From Gammaproteobacteria bacterium (GTDB lineage: Bacteria > Pseudomonadota > Gammaproteobacteria > SZUA-140): a stretch of DNA of 64,000 nucleotides. The translations under genes and the position numbers were made by a program. The notes beneath the pieces were generated by a model. That model was given only the letters and a program-made list of their open reading frames with translations. It searched no databases and had not been told where the DNA came from. Location: contig JADLCS010000014.1 in NCBI GenBank assembly GCA_020847075.1, positions 1-64,000 of the forward strand. The letters are read 5' to 3'. The stretch's first letter is position 1, and each line of letters starts with the position of its first letter. This document shows, piece after piece, positions 8,519 through 21,065 of the stretch.

Positions 8519-9757
8519 GTGAACCGCGACGCGCGCGCCGATCTGCTGGAGATCTATCGTCACGCCGTCGCCGCGGTGAACGGTCGCGCGCGGGTGCGCG
8601 CGTACCTGGCCGGCCGGGAGACGGGCCGACGCGTGCGCCTGGTCGCCGTCGGCAAGGCGGCGGGTCCGATGGCGCTCGGCGCCTGCGACGCGCTCGGGGC
8701 GGCGGTGGAGTCGGCGCTGGTCGTCACCAAATACGGCCATGCCGCGCCGGGGTTTCCCGCCGGTCTGCCGGTCGAGGTCATCGAGGCCGGCCATCCCCTG
8801 CCGGACGCGAACAGCCTGCGCGCGGGCGCGCGTCTGCTCGAGTTCGTCACCCGCCCGCCGGCACCGTCGGATTTCCTGTTCCTGATCTCGGGCGGCGCCT
8901 CCGCGCTGGTGGAAGTCCCGCCGGACCCGGTCGGGCTCGCCGAACTGCGGCGCGCGCACGACTGGCTGCTGGGGTGCGGCTGGGACATTGCCGCGATCAA
9001 CCGGGTGCGTACGCGGCTCTCGCGCATCAAGGGCGGGCGGCTGGCACCGTATCTCGGCGGCGTGCCCACGCGGCAATTGCTGATCTCCGACGTGCCCGGC
9101 GACGATCCCGCCGTGATCGGTTCCGGTCCGTTGAGCCCCGCCGCGCCCGCCGGGCCGCCGGGGCGGGAGCCGCCGGTGTGGCTGGCGCGGCTCGCCGCCC
9201 ATGCGGAGGCCCCGCCCGCCGTCGACGCCCCATGTTTCCGCGCCATCGAGACCCGGCTGATCGCCACGTCCGGTGATGCGCGCCGGGCCGCCGCGGAGCA
9301 CGCGCACGCCCTGGGGTATCGCGTGCGCCTGTATCCGAACCTGGTCACCGGCGAGGCGGAGCCGGCGGGCCGGCGTCTGGCGCACCGGTTGCGCGACGAG
9401 GGTCCGCTCCTGCACGTCTGGTCCGGCGAGACCGTGGTGACGCTGCCGGAGACGCCGGGCCGCGGCGGCCGCTGCCAGCAACTGGCGCTCGCCGCGGCCG
9501 TGGAGCTCGCCGGACTGTCCGGGCATGTCCTGCTCGCGGCCGGGACCGACGGCGGCGACGGCCCGGGGACGGCCGCGGGCGCGCTCGTCGACGGGGCCAC
9601 CGTGGCGCGCGGGCGCGGGCGCGGCCTGGATCCGGCGGACTGCCTCCGGCGTGCGGACGCCGGCGCCTTTCTCGAGGCCAGCGGCGACCTGATCCACACC
9701 GGCGCGAGCGGGACCAACGTGATGGACCTGATGCTCGCCTGCAGGGGCGCCGACTGA
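8519..9757 (+). CDS. Glycerate kinase, MOFRL/DUF4147 type
   Basis: The 412-residue protein resembles the glycerate 2-kinase (GckA/TtuD) family, which phosphorylates glycerate from glyoxylate or tartrate metabolism. Supporting motifs are the glycine-rich LISGGASALVEVP near 122-134, SDVPGDDPAVIGSGP near 190-204, and the C-terminal MOFRL block AGTDGGDGPGTAAGA near 340-354. The start is GTG at 8519, 31 bases after the metZ stop, with GGCAGG as a possible ribosome site. Some relatives were annotated as hydroxypyruvate reductase. The kinase call is preferred. It may be cotranscribed with metZ, though the pathway link is unclear. Confidence 0.85.
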   Translation: MNRDARADLLEIYRHAVAAVNGRARVRAYLAGRETGRRVRLVAVGKAAGPMALGACDALGAAVESALVVTKYGHAAPGFPAGLPVEVIEAGHPLPDANSLRAGARLLEFVTRPPAPSDFLFLISGGASALVEVPPDPVGLAELRRAHDWLLGCGWDIAAINRVRTRLSRIKGGRLAPYLGGVPTRQLLISDVPGDDPAVIGSGPLSPAAPAGPPGREPPVWLARLAAHAEAPPAVDAPCFRAIETRLIATSGDARRAAAEHAHALGYRVRLYPNLVTGEAEPAGRRLAHRLRDEGPLLHVWSGETVVTLPETPGRGGRCQQLALAAAVELAGLSGHVLLAAGTDGGDGPGTAAGALVDGATVARGRGRGLDPADCLRRADAGAFLEASGDLIHTGASGTNVMDLMLACRGAD

Positions 9758-9805
9758 GCGGGCCTGGGCATACGAAGCGTCGCGTCATCCTATCCGCCGT
9801 TTCTC

Positions 9806-9834
9806 TTGCTTTTGCCGGGGAATCATGTTTAAAA
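9806..9834 (+). promoter_or_regulatory. Weak candidate promoter for the PstS-like/porin pair
   Basis: TTGCTT at 9806-9811 and TTAAAA at 9829-9834 are 17 bases apart in the only AT-rich stretch of the gap after the glycerate kinase gene. The -10 match is poor, so this is tentative. Confidence 0.3.
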
Positions 9835-9928
9835 GCTTGCCATGCGGCATCCGATACCGGATGAATGTCGAAGGGCGGCGCAGACCGCCGGCCGCCGCTG
9901 GGCGGGTCCCGCCCGGCGCGCAAGAAAA

Positions 9929-9956
9929 CGGACGCCGGCGGTGTCTCCGGCGTCCG
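9929..9956 (+). promoter_or_regulatory. 10-bp stem-loop just upstream of a ribosome site
   Basis: Arms 9929-9938 and 9947-9956 are perfectly complementary with an 8-base loop. The structure ends about four bases before the GAGGAGAGAGAGG ribosome site of the gene at 9971. There is no T-run, so it is not a simple terminator. It could affect mRNA stability or translation initiation of the downstream gene. Confidence 0.5.
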
Positions 9957-9970
9957 CGAGGAGAGAGAGG

Positions 9971-10405
9971 ATGCCACGAGGCAGGATAGCGGGATGCGTG
10001 TCGGGCACGTTGCTGTCTTTCGTGCTGTCGGCCCTGGCCGAGGCCGGGGTGGTGGTGATCGGCGGTCCCGGCATCGACGTGCCGTCGCTGAGCGAGAAGA
10101 CCGTGCGCAATCTGTATCTGGGCAAGACCGTGCAGCTCGACAACGGCACCCGCGTCGAAGTGATCGATCTCCCGAACGGGAACCCGGTGCGCGAGGAATT
10201 CTACGAGAAGGTAATCGGTAAGGACACCACGCAGGTGAAGGCCTACTGGGCCAAGCGCATCTTCACCGGCAAGGGTTCGCCGCCGGAGACCAGGCTGGAC
10301 GAGCGCGCGGTGGTCAGATGGGTCGGCGAGGCGCCGGGCCGGATCGGCTACATCAGTTCGGAGGCGGTGAACGGTTCGGTCAGGGTGCTGTTGCGCAAAG
10401 AGTGA
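9971..10405 (+). CDS. Small PstS-like periplasmic substrate-binding protein
   Basis: The 144-residue product starts with a basic signal peptide (about residues 1-26, ending ...LSALAEA). The rest resembles the short phosphate ABC-transporter-type binding proteins (PBP-like), with VVVIGGPGIDVPSLSE, YWAKRIFTGKG and the C-terminal PGRIGYISSEAV. It is about half the length of a true PstS, and no Pst permease or ATPase genes are nearby. The start at 9971 is supported by a purine-rich ribosome site, and a longer frame from 9842 has no signal peptide at its N terminus. A porin-like gene follows after 49 bases and is probably in the same operon. Ligand unknown. Confidence 0.75.
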   Translation: MPRGRIAGCVSGTLLSFVLSALAEAGVVVIGGPGIDVPSLSEKTVRNLYLGKTVQLDNGTRVEVIDLPNGNPVREEFYEKVIGKDTTQVKAYWAKRIFTGKGSPPETRLDERAVVRWVGEAPGRIGYISSEAVNGSVRVLLRKE

Positions 10406-10454
10406 TCTCGTCCGGCGCGCGACGGTTGGTGTCGCCGGCGTAAGGGGGGCGGAC

Positions 10455-11558
10455 ATGATCAGGGGCAGACGGGCGTTCCGGGCGATGGCGGTGTGCGCGG
10501 TCGTATTCATGTGCGGCGGCAATACCGCGCGTGCGCTCGACCTCGGGGTCTTCGGCGATCTCAGTTACGTCGCCAGCGACGTACCCGACGACGAGGCGAA
10601 TTTCCAGATCGGCAGTCTCGACTTCTACGCCGCGCAATACATCGACGATAAGACCAAGGCCCTGTTCGAGCTGCAGTTCCAGACCTTCTCCGGCGATTTC
10701 GAATACGAGATCCAGCGTTACTGGGTCATGCGCGAATTCTCCGATGCCTTCCGCGTCGGTATCGGCAGGTTTCATACCCCGATCGGATACTGGAGCCGCC
10801 ACTTCCACCACGGCATCCTGCTGCAGGATACGGTGTCGCGGCCGTTCATGCTGAGCTTCGAAGGTTCGGTCAACGCCATCTTCCCGATGCACATGATCGG
10901 CCTGCTGGCCGAGGGCGACTGGGGCAACGGCCTGCACTACGAGGCGGGGATCGCCAACAGCAACATGATCGACACGGCCGACGCCTCCAGGCTGGAGGTC
11001 CCGATCCGGGACGATTACAGCCCGGAGAAATCCTTCTTCGGCCGCCTCAGCTACGTCAAACCCGAACTCTCGATCCTGCCCGGCCTGTTCGTCATGAGGA
11101 ACAACGTGATCGAGTCCGCCACCGCCGGCGGTCTGCTCGAGCGCGGCGACGACCTGGTGCGGCAGTCCCTGATCGGCTTCGACCTGCGCTATGAACGCGA
11201 TAAGTTTTCCCTGCTCACCGAGTTCTATCATCTCAGGAACGATTCCCAACCCGGCGTGGGTGACGCCGGGAACCACACGGCCACGGCGTACTACGCCCAG
11301 TTCGGCTATCAACTGACCAATCAGTGGAAGGCCACCTATCGGCGCGAGTCGCTGGACTTCGACGCCGACGACGCCTACTTCATGGATCCCGCCCTGATCG
11401 GGAGGGACGCGCTCGGCACCGAGACCCGCGACGTGTTCTGTCTGCGTTACGACTTCAGCGAGTCCAACGCCCTCATGCTGGAGGTCAATCTGCGCAATCC
11501 CGAACTCGCCCCGAGCACGACCATCGCGACCCTGAGCTGGGCGCTGGTGCTGTTCTAG
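10455..11558 (+). CDS. Outer-membrane porin-like beta-barrel protein
   Basis: The 367-residue protein has a signal peptide (about 1-27, cleaved after TARA). A long run of alternating aromatic and polar strands follows, as in phosphate-selective porin (OprO/OprP)-like or 'uncharacterised porin' proteins. Examples are FGDLSYVASD at the mature N terminus and RYDFSESNALMLEVNLR near the end. The last residue is Phe, the usual BAM-recognition signature for outer-membrane barrels. It starts with an AAGGGGGGCGG ribosome site. Pairing with a PstS-like protein suggests a role in uptake or sensing of an anion. Substrate specificity cannot be read from the sequence. Confidence 0.75.
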   Translation: MIRGRRAFRAMAVCAVVFMCGGNTARALDLGVFGDLSYVASDVPDDEANFQIGSLDFYAAQYIDDKTKALFELQFQTFSGDFEYEIQRYWVMREFSDAFRVGIGRFHTPIGYWSRHFHHGILLQDTVSRPFMLSFEGSVNAIFPMHMIGLLAEGDWGNGLHYEAGIANSNMIDTADASRLEVPIRDDYSPEKSFFGRLSYVKPELSILPGLFVMRNNVIESATAGGLLERGDDLVRQSLIGFDLRYERDKFSLLTEFYHLRNDSQPGVGDAGNHTATAYYAQFGYQLTNQWKATYRRESLDFDADDAYFMDPALIGRDALGTETRDVFCLRYDFSESNALMLEVNLRNPELAPSTTIATLSWALVLF

Positions 11559-11674
11559 TCGCGGCGCGGGCGCATCGTGTCCGCGCGGAACGAGAGGCGG
11601 GAATCGTCGCGGCGACGCATGTCCACCTTTTATTCCAACCCTGTTTATAGTCTGCGGGCTGTATCGATCAGCCC

Positions 11675-11752
11675 GTAGGTTGGGTCGAATGAAATAAAGC
11701 CCAACGCAGCCGGACAGGGACGTTGGGCTTCGCGTTGCTCGGCCCAATCTAC
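11675..11752. repeat. GTAG-headed REP inverted pair, copy 1
   Basis: The left unit (11675-11706) is GTAG followed by a stem GTTGGG...CCCAAC. The right unit (11721-11752) is the same element inverted and ends in CTAC. The architecture matches the GTAG REP elements described with REP-associated tyrosine transposases (RAYTs). No RAYT gene is in the window. Confidence 0.85.
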
Positions 11753-11793
11753 GATACTGTTTTTTTATCTTTAGAGAGGTCTGATTGATTCGC

Positions 11794-11856
11794 CATGCCC
11801 GCGCAGGCGGGTATCCAGGGTTTTGGATGTTCTGGATTCCCGCATTCACGGGAATG
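11794..11856. repeat. Inverted CCCGC-type intergenic repeat
   Basis: Two 25-base arms (11794-11818 and 11832-11856) are inverted copies matching at 20 of 25 positions. Each arm itself can fold as a small CCCGC...GCGGG hairpin followed by ATCCAG. This resembles the ATTCCCGC-type repeats scattered in many proteobacterial genomes. It separates the two REP pairs. Confidence 0.75.
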
Positions 11857-11868
11857 ACGATCCAGCCC

Positions 11869-11946
11869 GTAGGTTGGGCTGAATGGAGTAAAGCCCAACG
11901 TGGCCGGACAGGGATGTTGGGCTGCGCGCGGCTCAGCCCAACCTGC
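11869..11946. repeat. GTAG-headed REP inverted pair, copy 2
   Basis: This is a second copy of the pair at 11675-11752, with the same spacer (GGCCGGACAGGGA-like). It has the same flanks: GATC(C)AGCCC before and CGATACT...TATCTTTA after. The extended similarity indicates that a unit of about 194 bases was tandemly duplicated. Confidence 0.85.
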
Positions 11947-11966
11947 GATACTTCGCTTTTGTATCT

Positions 11967-14360
<2,394 letters not shown>

Positions 14361-14379
14361 GCGGTTTATCCCCGGGGTC

Positions 14380-16361
<1,982 letters not shown>

Positions 16362-16366
16362 TCACG

Positions 16367-18277
16367 ATGACCGCCGAAGTACACAAGGAAACCCTCGATT
16401 TCCAGGCCGAGGCCAGGCAACTGCTCCGGCTGATGATCCACTCCCTGTATTCCAACAAGGAGATCTTCCTGCGCGAGCTGATCTCCAACGCCTCCGACGC
16501 CTGCGACAAGCTGCGCTTCGAGGCCCTGACCGACGAGGCCCTGTTCGAGGGGGAGAGCGGGCTGCGGGTGCGCGTCTCCTGCGACCGGCAGGCCCGCACG
16601 CTGACGGTGACGGACAACGGCATCGGCATGAGCCGGCAGGAGGTCATCGACCACATCGGCACCATCGCCAAGTCCGGTACCCGGCAGTTCTTCGAGTCGC
16701 TCACCGGCGACCAGGCCGGGGACCTGCGGCTGATCGGCCAGTTCGGCGTCGGCTTCTATTCCGCCTTCATCGTGGCGGAGCGCGTCACGCTGACCACGCG
16801 CCGTGCCGGCCTCGGTCCCGAGCATGGCGTGCGCTGGGAGTCGACCGGCGAGGGCAGCTATACCCTGGAGACGGTGCCCTGCGAGCATCGCGGCACCGAG
16901 ATCGTGCTGCACCTGCGCGCGGACGAGGACGAGTTCCTCGACGGTCACCGGCTGCGGGAGATCATCCGCAGGTATTCCGACAGCGTGTCGCTGCCCGTTG
17001 AAATGCCGGTCGAGATGCCGGCCGAAACGCCGACGGCGGACGAGGGCGGGGCGGGCGAGTGGGAGACGGTCAACCGCGCCGCCGCGCTGTGGGCGCGCCC
17101 GCGCAAGGAGATCACCGCGGAGGAATACGACGAGTTCTACAGGCACGTCGCGCACGACTTCGAGGCGCCGCTGGCGCACGTGCATACCCAGATCGAGGGG
17201 ACCCAGTCCTACATCGCCCTGCTGTACCTCCCGAAGCGCGCACCCTTCGATCTGTGGGACCGCGAGCGTGGGCATGGCATCAAGCTCTACGTGCGGCGCG
17301 TGTTCATCATGGAGGACACCGAGCGGCTGATGCCGAATTACCTGCGCTTCGTGCGCGGCGTGGTCGATTCCGACGACCTGCCGCTGAACGTCTCGCGCGA
17401 GATCCTGCAGCACAATCGCCAGCTCGACGTGATCCGCGGCGCCTCGGTCAAGAAGGTGCTCGGCCTGCTCAAGGACATGGCCGAGGGCGAGCCCGAGAAG
17501 TACCAGGCCTTCTGGGCCGAGTTCGGCCGCGTGATGAAGGAAGGGCCGGCGGAGGACTACGCCAACCGCGAGCAGATCGCGAAGCTGCTGCGCTTCGCCA
17601 CCACGCACGGCGAGTCCGGCGCGCAGGACATCTCCCTCGACGACTACGTCGGGCGCATGAAGGAGGGGCAGGACAGGATCTATTACATCACCGCCGAGAG
17701 CCCGCTCGCCGCGCGCAACAGCCCGCATCTGGAGATCTTCCGCAAGAAGGGCATCGAGGTGCTGCTGCTGTCCGAGCGCGTGGACGAGTGGATGCTGACC
17801 GGGCTGACCGAATACGCCGGCAAGCCGCTGCAGTCCGTCGCCAAGGGCGAGCTTTCCCTGGGCGGGCTGGAGGACGCGGAGGAGAAGCGCGATCTCGACG
17901 TCGTCACGGAGGAGTTCAAGGGGTTGGCCGAGCGCATGGGCACGACGCTGGCCGGCAAGGTGAAGGAAGTGCGCGTCACCCATCGTCTGACCGATTCGCC
18001 CTCCTGCCTGGTGGTGGACCAGGACGACATGGGCATGAGCCTGCGCAAGCTGCTCGAGGCCACCGGCCAGAAGATTCCGGCCAATCCCCCGATCCTGGAG
18101 ATCAACCCCGAGCACCCGCTGGTGAAGACGCTGAAGCGGGAACAGGACGGCGTCCGCTTCGACGACTGGGCGCACCTGCTCTTCGAGCAGGCCATGCTGA
18201 GCGAGGGCGGCCAGCTCGAGGACCCGGCCGCGTTCGTGCGCAGGATGAATGCGCTGCTGCTGGCGCCGGCGGGCTGA
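16367..18277 (+). CDS. htpG: Chaperone HtpG (Hsp90 family)
   Basis: HtpG is the bacterial Hsp90, an ATP-dependent dimeric chaperone in the cytosol. The 636-residue protein has the GHKL ATPase domain: Glu37, Asn41 and Asp44 in LRELISNASDACDKLR, DNGIGMS near 84, and GQFGVGFYS near 125. The middle and C-terminal dimerisation domains follow. It is about 12 residues longer than E. coli HtpG, mainly through a Pro/Glu/Met-rich acidic linker at about 210-230 between N and middle domains. The start codon follows AGGGAGCCCG. No heat-shock promoter could be assigned with confidence. Confidence 0.97.
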   Translation: MTAEVHKETLDFQAEARQLLRLMIHSLYSNKEIFLRELISNASDACDKLRFEALTDEALFEGESGLRVRVSCDRQARTLTVTDNGIGMSRQEVIDHIGTIAKSGTRQFFESLTGDQAGDLRLIGQFGVGFYSAFIVAERVTLTTRRAGLGPEHGVRWESTGEGSYTLETVPCEHRGTEIVLHLRADEDEFLDGHRLREIIRRYSDSVSLPVEMPVEMPAETPTADEGGAGEWETVNRAAALWARPRKEITAEEYDEFYRHVAHDFEAPLAHVHTQIEGTQSYIALLYLPKRAPFDLWDRERGHGIKLYVRRVFIMEDTERLMPNYLRFVRGVVDSDDLPLNVSREILQHNRQLDVIRGASVKKVLGLLKDMAEGEPEKYQAFWAEFGRVMKEGPAEDYANREQIAKLLRFATTHGESGAQDISLDDYVGRMKEGQDRIYYITAESPLAARNSPHLEIFRKKGIEVLLLSERVDEWMLTGLTEYAGKPLQSVAKGELSLGGLEDAEEKRDLDVVTEEFKGLAERMGTTLAGKVKEVRVTHRLTDSPSCLVVDQDDMGMSLRKLLEATGQKIPANPPILEINPEHPLVKTLKREQDGVRFDDWAHLLFEQAMLSEGGQLEDPAAFVRRMNALLLAPAG

Positions 18278-18287
18278 TCATCATCAC

Positions 18288-18315
18288 CCCCTCTCCGCCT
18301 CGGGGCGGAGAGGGG
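18288..18315. terminator. Strong GC hairpin after htpG
   Basis: Arms 18288-18299 and 18304-18315 form a perfect 12-bp stem closed by a TCGG tetraloop, starting 11 bases after the htpG stop. No T-run follows, so it may act as an mRNA 3'-end stabiliser or a weak terminator. It belongs to a CCCCTCTCC/GGAGAGGGG type of intergenic repeat common in proteobacteria. Confidence 0.55.
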
Positions 18316-18344
18316 ATTGTCCACGGGAATCCTGGATGGATCTT

Positions 18345-18430
18345 GTAGGTTGGGCTGAGCAACGCGAAGCCCAACGGGGTGTAAGCCAGGCCATCGTTGG
18401 TTGGACTTCACTCCGTTCAGCCCAACCTAC
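18345..18430. repeat. GTAG-headed REP inverted pair, copy 3
   Basis: GTAGGTTGGGC at 18345-18355 starts the left hairpin, and CCCAACCTAC at 18421-18430 closes the inverted right unit. The internal sequence AGCAACGCGAAGCCCAACG matches the copy at 22547. A T-tract (18434-18439) follows. It lies between htpG and hemH. Confidence 0.85.
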
Positions 18431-18487
18431 ACTGTTTTTATAGATGTTCTTACTCCGGAAGTTTCTTCACAGCCAACGGGATCGTGC

Positions 18488-19498
18488 ATGAGCACAGCGA
18501 AAGAAGACAGCGGGACGGAACCTTCGGAAACCATCGGCGTATTGCTAAGCAACCTCGGCACGCCCGATCAGCCGACCGCGCCCGCGGTGCGGCGCTATCT
18601 GCGCGAGTTCCTCTCCGACCCGCGCGTCGTCGCGCTGCCGCGCTGGTTGTGGCTGCCGCTGCTGAACGGTGTCGTCCTGCAGGTGCGACCGCGCCGCTCG
18701 GCGCGGCTCTATGAGGGCGTGTGGACGCCGGAAGGTTCGCCGCTGCTGGTCTTCGCGCAGCGCCAGTTGCAGGCCCTGCGCGCGCGTTTCCCCGACGACG
18801 GGCGTGTGGTGTTCGCCCTCGGCATGCGTTATGGCACGCCTTCGATCCCCGCCGCGCTGGAGGAGCTGCGCGCTGCCGGCGCCGGGCGCCTGCTGGTGGT
18901 GCCGCTGTATCCGCAGTATTCCTCCTCGGCCACCGCCTCGACCTTCGACGCCGTCGCGCAGACGCTCGCGGGCTGGACCCGCGTGCCGGAACTGCGCATG
19001 GTCTCCGATTATCACGCCGAGCCCTGGTACATCCGCGCCCTGGCCGAGTCGATCCGCGATGCCTGGCGCGCGCAGCCGCCGGGCGAGCGCCTGTTGTTCT
19101 CCTTTCACGGCATGCCGAGCAAGACCCGCTCGCAGGGCGATCCCTATCACGACCAGTGCCAGCGCACGGCGCGCCTCGTCGCCGCTGAACTCGGCCTCCC
19201 CGCGGACCGCTGGAAGGTGGCCTTCCAGTCGCGCTTCGGCTACGCCGAATGGCTGCAACCCTACACCGACCAGACCCTGCGCGCCTGGGGCGGCTCGAAC
19301 GTCGCGAGCGTCGACGTGGTGTGCCCGGGGTTTTCCGCCGACTGTCTGGAAACCCTGGAGGAGATCGCGGTGATGAACCGCGATCTCTACGTCGAGGCGA
19401 GCGGCGGGCGGTTCCGCTATATCCCGGCGCTCAACGAGCGGCCGGATCATATCGAGGGACTCGCCGCACTGGTTCAGCGCCATCTCCAGGGTTGGTGA
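18488..19498 (+). CDS. hemH: Ferrochelatase
   Basis: HemH inserts Fe(II) into protoporphyrin IX, the last step of protoheme synthesis. The start at 18488 (MSTAKEDSG...) gives 336 residues. An earlier in-frame ATG at 18401 lies inside the REP repeat and is rejected. Family motifs are GVLLSNLGTPD near the N terminus, the catalytic His207 in FSFHGMPSKTRSQGDPY, and PGFSADCLETLEEI near 280, whose Glu is part of the metal site. Length and motifs match the soluble or peripheral proteobacterial type without iron-sulfur cysteines at the C terminus. Confidence 0.96.
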   Translation: MSTAKEDSGTEPSETIGVLLSNLGTPDQPTAPAVRRYLREFLSDPRVVALPRWLWLPLLNGVVLQVRPRRSARLYEGVWTPEGSPLLVFAQRQLQALRARFPDDGRVVFALGMRYGTPSIPAALEELRAAGAGRLLVVPLYPQYSSSATASTFDAVAQTLAGWTRVPELRMVSDYHAEPWYIRALAESIRDAWRAQPPGERLLFSFHGMPSKTRSQGDPYHDQCQRTARLVAAELGLPADRWKVAFQSRFGYAEWLQPYTDQTLRAWGGSNVASVDVVCPGFSADCLETLEEIAVMNRDLYVEASGGRFRYIPALNERPDHIEGLAALVQRHLQGW

Positions 19499-19513
19499 AA
19501 CCGGCGGCCGTCT

Positions 19514-20263
19514 TCAGCCCATTGGGCGGTCGGCGAGATCGTCCAGATCGAAATTACCCAGATGATAGCGCCCGTCGGCGTATTCCAGTGCGCTGCCGGT
19601 GTCATGCCAGTCGCCCAGCACGATGCGCTGGGCCGGCGCGCCGTCCAGCGTGAAGTCGTGGATGGCCTGCCGGTGGGTGTGGCCGTGGATCAGCCGGCGC
19701 ACGCCGTGGGCGCGCATGGTTTCCTCCACCGCGTGCTGGTTGACGTCCATGATCTCGGGCGGCTTGTCGCGCGACAGGCGCCGGCTCTCGCCGCGATAGT
19801 GTTCGGCCAGCGCGATGCGTTCGGCGAGCGACAGCGACAGGACGTGATCGCGGAAGGCCAGCGTGCGCACGCGGGCACGGTAGGCCTGGTATTCCTGATC
19901 GTCGGTGCACAGCGTGTCGCCGTGCATGAGCAGCACGCGTTGGCCGCCGAGTTCGATCACGGTGGGGTCGTCCAGCAGGCGGCAGCCGCTTTGCGCGGCG
20001 AAGCCCGCGCCGGCGAGGAAGTCACGGTTGCCGTGCATGAAGAAGAGGGTGACCCCGCGTTCGGCGGCGGCGCGCAGGTCGTCCAGCGCGAGGCGCTGGT
20101 CGGGGAGCACGGCGTCGTCGCCGAGCCAGGCCTCGAACAGGTCGCCGAGGATATAGAGCGTGTCACCGCCGCGCAGGCGGGAACGGAGGAAGCCGCGCAG
20201 CAGCGCGGCCAGTGCCGGGCGTTCGGCGCACAGGTGCAGGTCGGAGATGAAGGCGACGGTCAT
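19514..20263 (-). CDS. lpxH: UDP-2,3-diacylglucosamine diphosphatase
   Basis: LpxH hydrolyses UDP-2,3-diacylglucosamine to lipid X in lipid A synthesis, at the inner face of the inner membrane. The 249-residue protein has the metallophosphoesterase pattern: Asp8 and His10 (FISDLHL), Asp41 (LGDLFEAWLGDD), Asn79 (HGNRDF), His114 (LMHGDT), and His195/His197 (IHGHTHRQ). It overlaps nothing. It lies just downstream of the cyclophilin gene on the same strand, and the lpxH-ppi-cysS neighbourhood is conserved in gammaproteobacteria. It converges with hemH, whose stop is 15 bases away. Confidence 0.96.
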   Translation of the reverse strand: MTVAFISDLHLCAERPALAALLRGFLRSRLRGGDTLYILGDLFEAWLGDDAVLPDQRLALDDLRAAAERGVTLFFMHGNRDFLAGAGFAAQSGCRLLDDPTVIELGGQRVLLMHGDTLCTDDQEYQAYRARVRTLAFRDHVLSLSLAERIALAEHYRGESRRLSRDKPPEIMDVNQHAVEETMRAHGVRRLIHGHTHRQAIHDFTLDGAPAQRIVLGDWHDTGSALEYADGRYHLGNFDLDDLADRPMG

Positions 20264-20317
20264 CGGACGGCGCCGCGCCGCCCGGTCCGGCGGCGGGCGC
20301 CGCGCGGGCGCGCCGGC

Positions 20318-20932
20318 TCAGTGCGCCGCGGGCTGGTCCCCGGCGGAGACAACGGTCGCCTTTTCGATGATCACCATGGTCTTGGGCACGTCGCGCGGGA
20401 TCGGGCCGCCACCGCCGGTGGGGAGGTTTTCGATCTTGTCCACCGTTTCCATGCCCGCGACGACCTTGCCGAACACCGCGTAGCCCCAGCCGGTCTGGGT
20501 CTGGTCGCGGAAGTCGAGGAAGCCGTTGTCGACGGTGTTGATGAAGAACTGTGCCGTGGCCGATTGCGGGTTGGAGGTGCGCGCCATCGCGATGGTGCCG
20601 CGCAGGTTCTTGAGGCCGTTGTCCGCCTCGTTCTTGACCGGCGGGCGGGTCGGCTTCTGCTGGAAGTCGGTGGTCATCCCGCCGCCCTGGATCATGAAGT
20701 TCTTGATCACGCGGTGGAAGATCGTGCCGTCGTAGAAGCCGTCGCGCACGTAGGTCAGGAAATTATCCACGGTGACCGGCGCCTTCGCGCGGTCGAGTTC
20801 CAGCGTGATGTCGCCCTGGCTGGTCTGGAGCAGGACGCGGGGCGCGTCGTCGGCGCCATGAGAGGGGGTTGCGGCTAAGGTGGTCATGATGAGCAGGAGT
20901 TTCCCCAGGGTTGTCGTGAACGGTTTCGGCAT
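20318..20932 (-). CDS. ppiA: Periplasmic cyclophilin-type peptidyl-prolyl isomerase
   Basis: This 204-residue cyclophilin catalyses cis-trans isomerisation of proline peptide bonds. A signal peptide of about 26 residues (MPKPFTTTLGKLLLIMTTLA...) indicates export, so the PpiA-like periplasmic name is preferred over cytosolic PpiB. Catalytic-core motifs are FHRVIKNFMIQGGG with the active-site Arg (near 75), the block ARTSNPQSATAQFFIN, and FGKVVAGMETVDKIE near 170. It is divergent from cysS, separated by 133 bases, and upstream of lpxH. Confidence 0.93.
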   Translation of the reverse strand: MPKPFTTTLGKLLLIMTTLAATPSHGADDAPRVLLQTSQGDITLELDRAKAPVTVDNFLTYVRDGFYDGTIFHRVIKNFMIQGGGMTTDFQQKPTRPPVKNEADNGLKNLRGTIAMARTSNPQSATAQFFINTVDNGFLDFRDQTQTGWGYAVFGKVVAGMETVDKIENLPTGGGGPIPRDVPKTMVIIEKATVVSAGDQPAAH

Positions 20933-21065
20933 GACGGAAGGCCTTCAGTAAACAACGGTTGCGAGGCCGGTATTCTATCAGACCGGGCCACCTTTTGGCA
21001 CCCGGCGCCGGTTTCGGCTACCATGCCGGTTTGCGCGGGCGCAGCCGCGGGACGGACAGGCGACG

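Larger units (their letters stand above)
11559..11966. other. Gene-free convergent gap filled with repeats
   Basis: This 408-base gap lies between the porin gene (plus) and ppsA (minus). No coding frame with support was found. It holds two tandem GTAG-headed REP pairs (11675-11752 and 11869-11946) separated by an inverted CCCGC/GCGGG repeat (11794-11856). T-rich tracts follow each REP pair (11758-11767, 11955-11967), so the gap may also terminate transcription from both sides. Confidence 0.8.

Noticed and set aside
9842-9970. Cyclic di-GMP (GEMM) riboswitch before the PstS-like gene
   Set aside because: Some GC-rich hairpins are present, but the conserved GEMM core motifs were not found.
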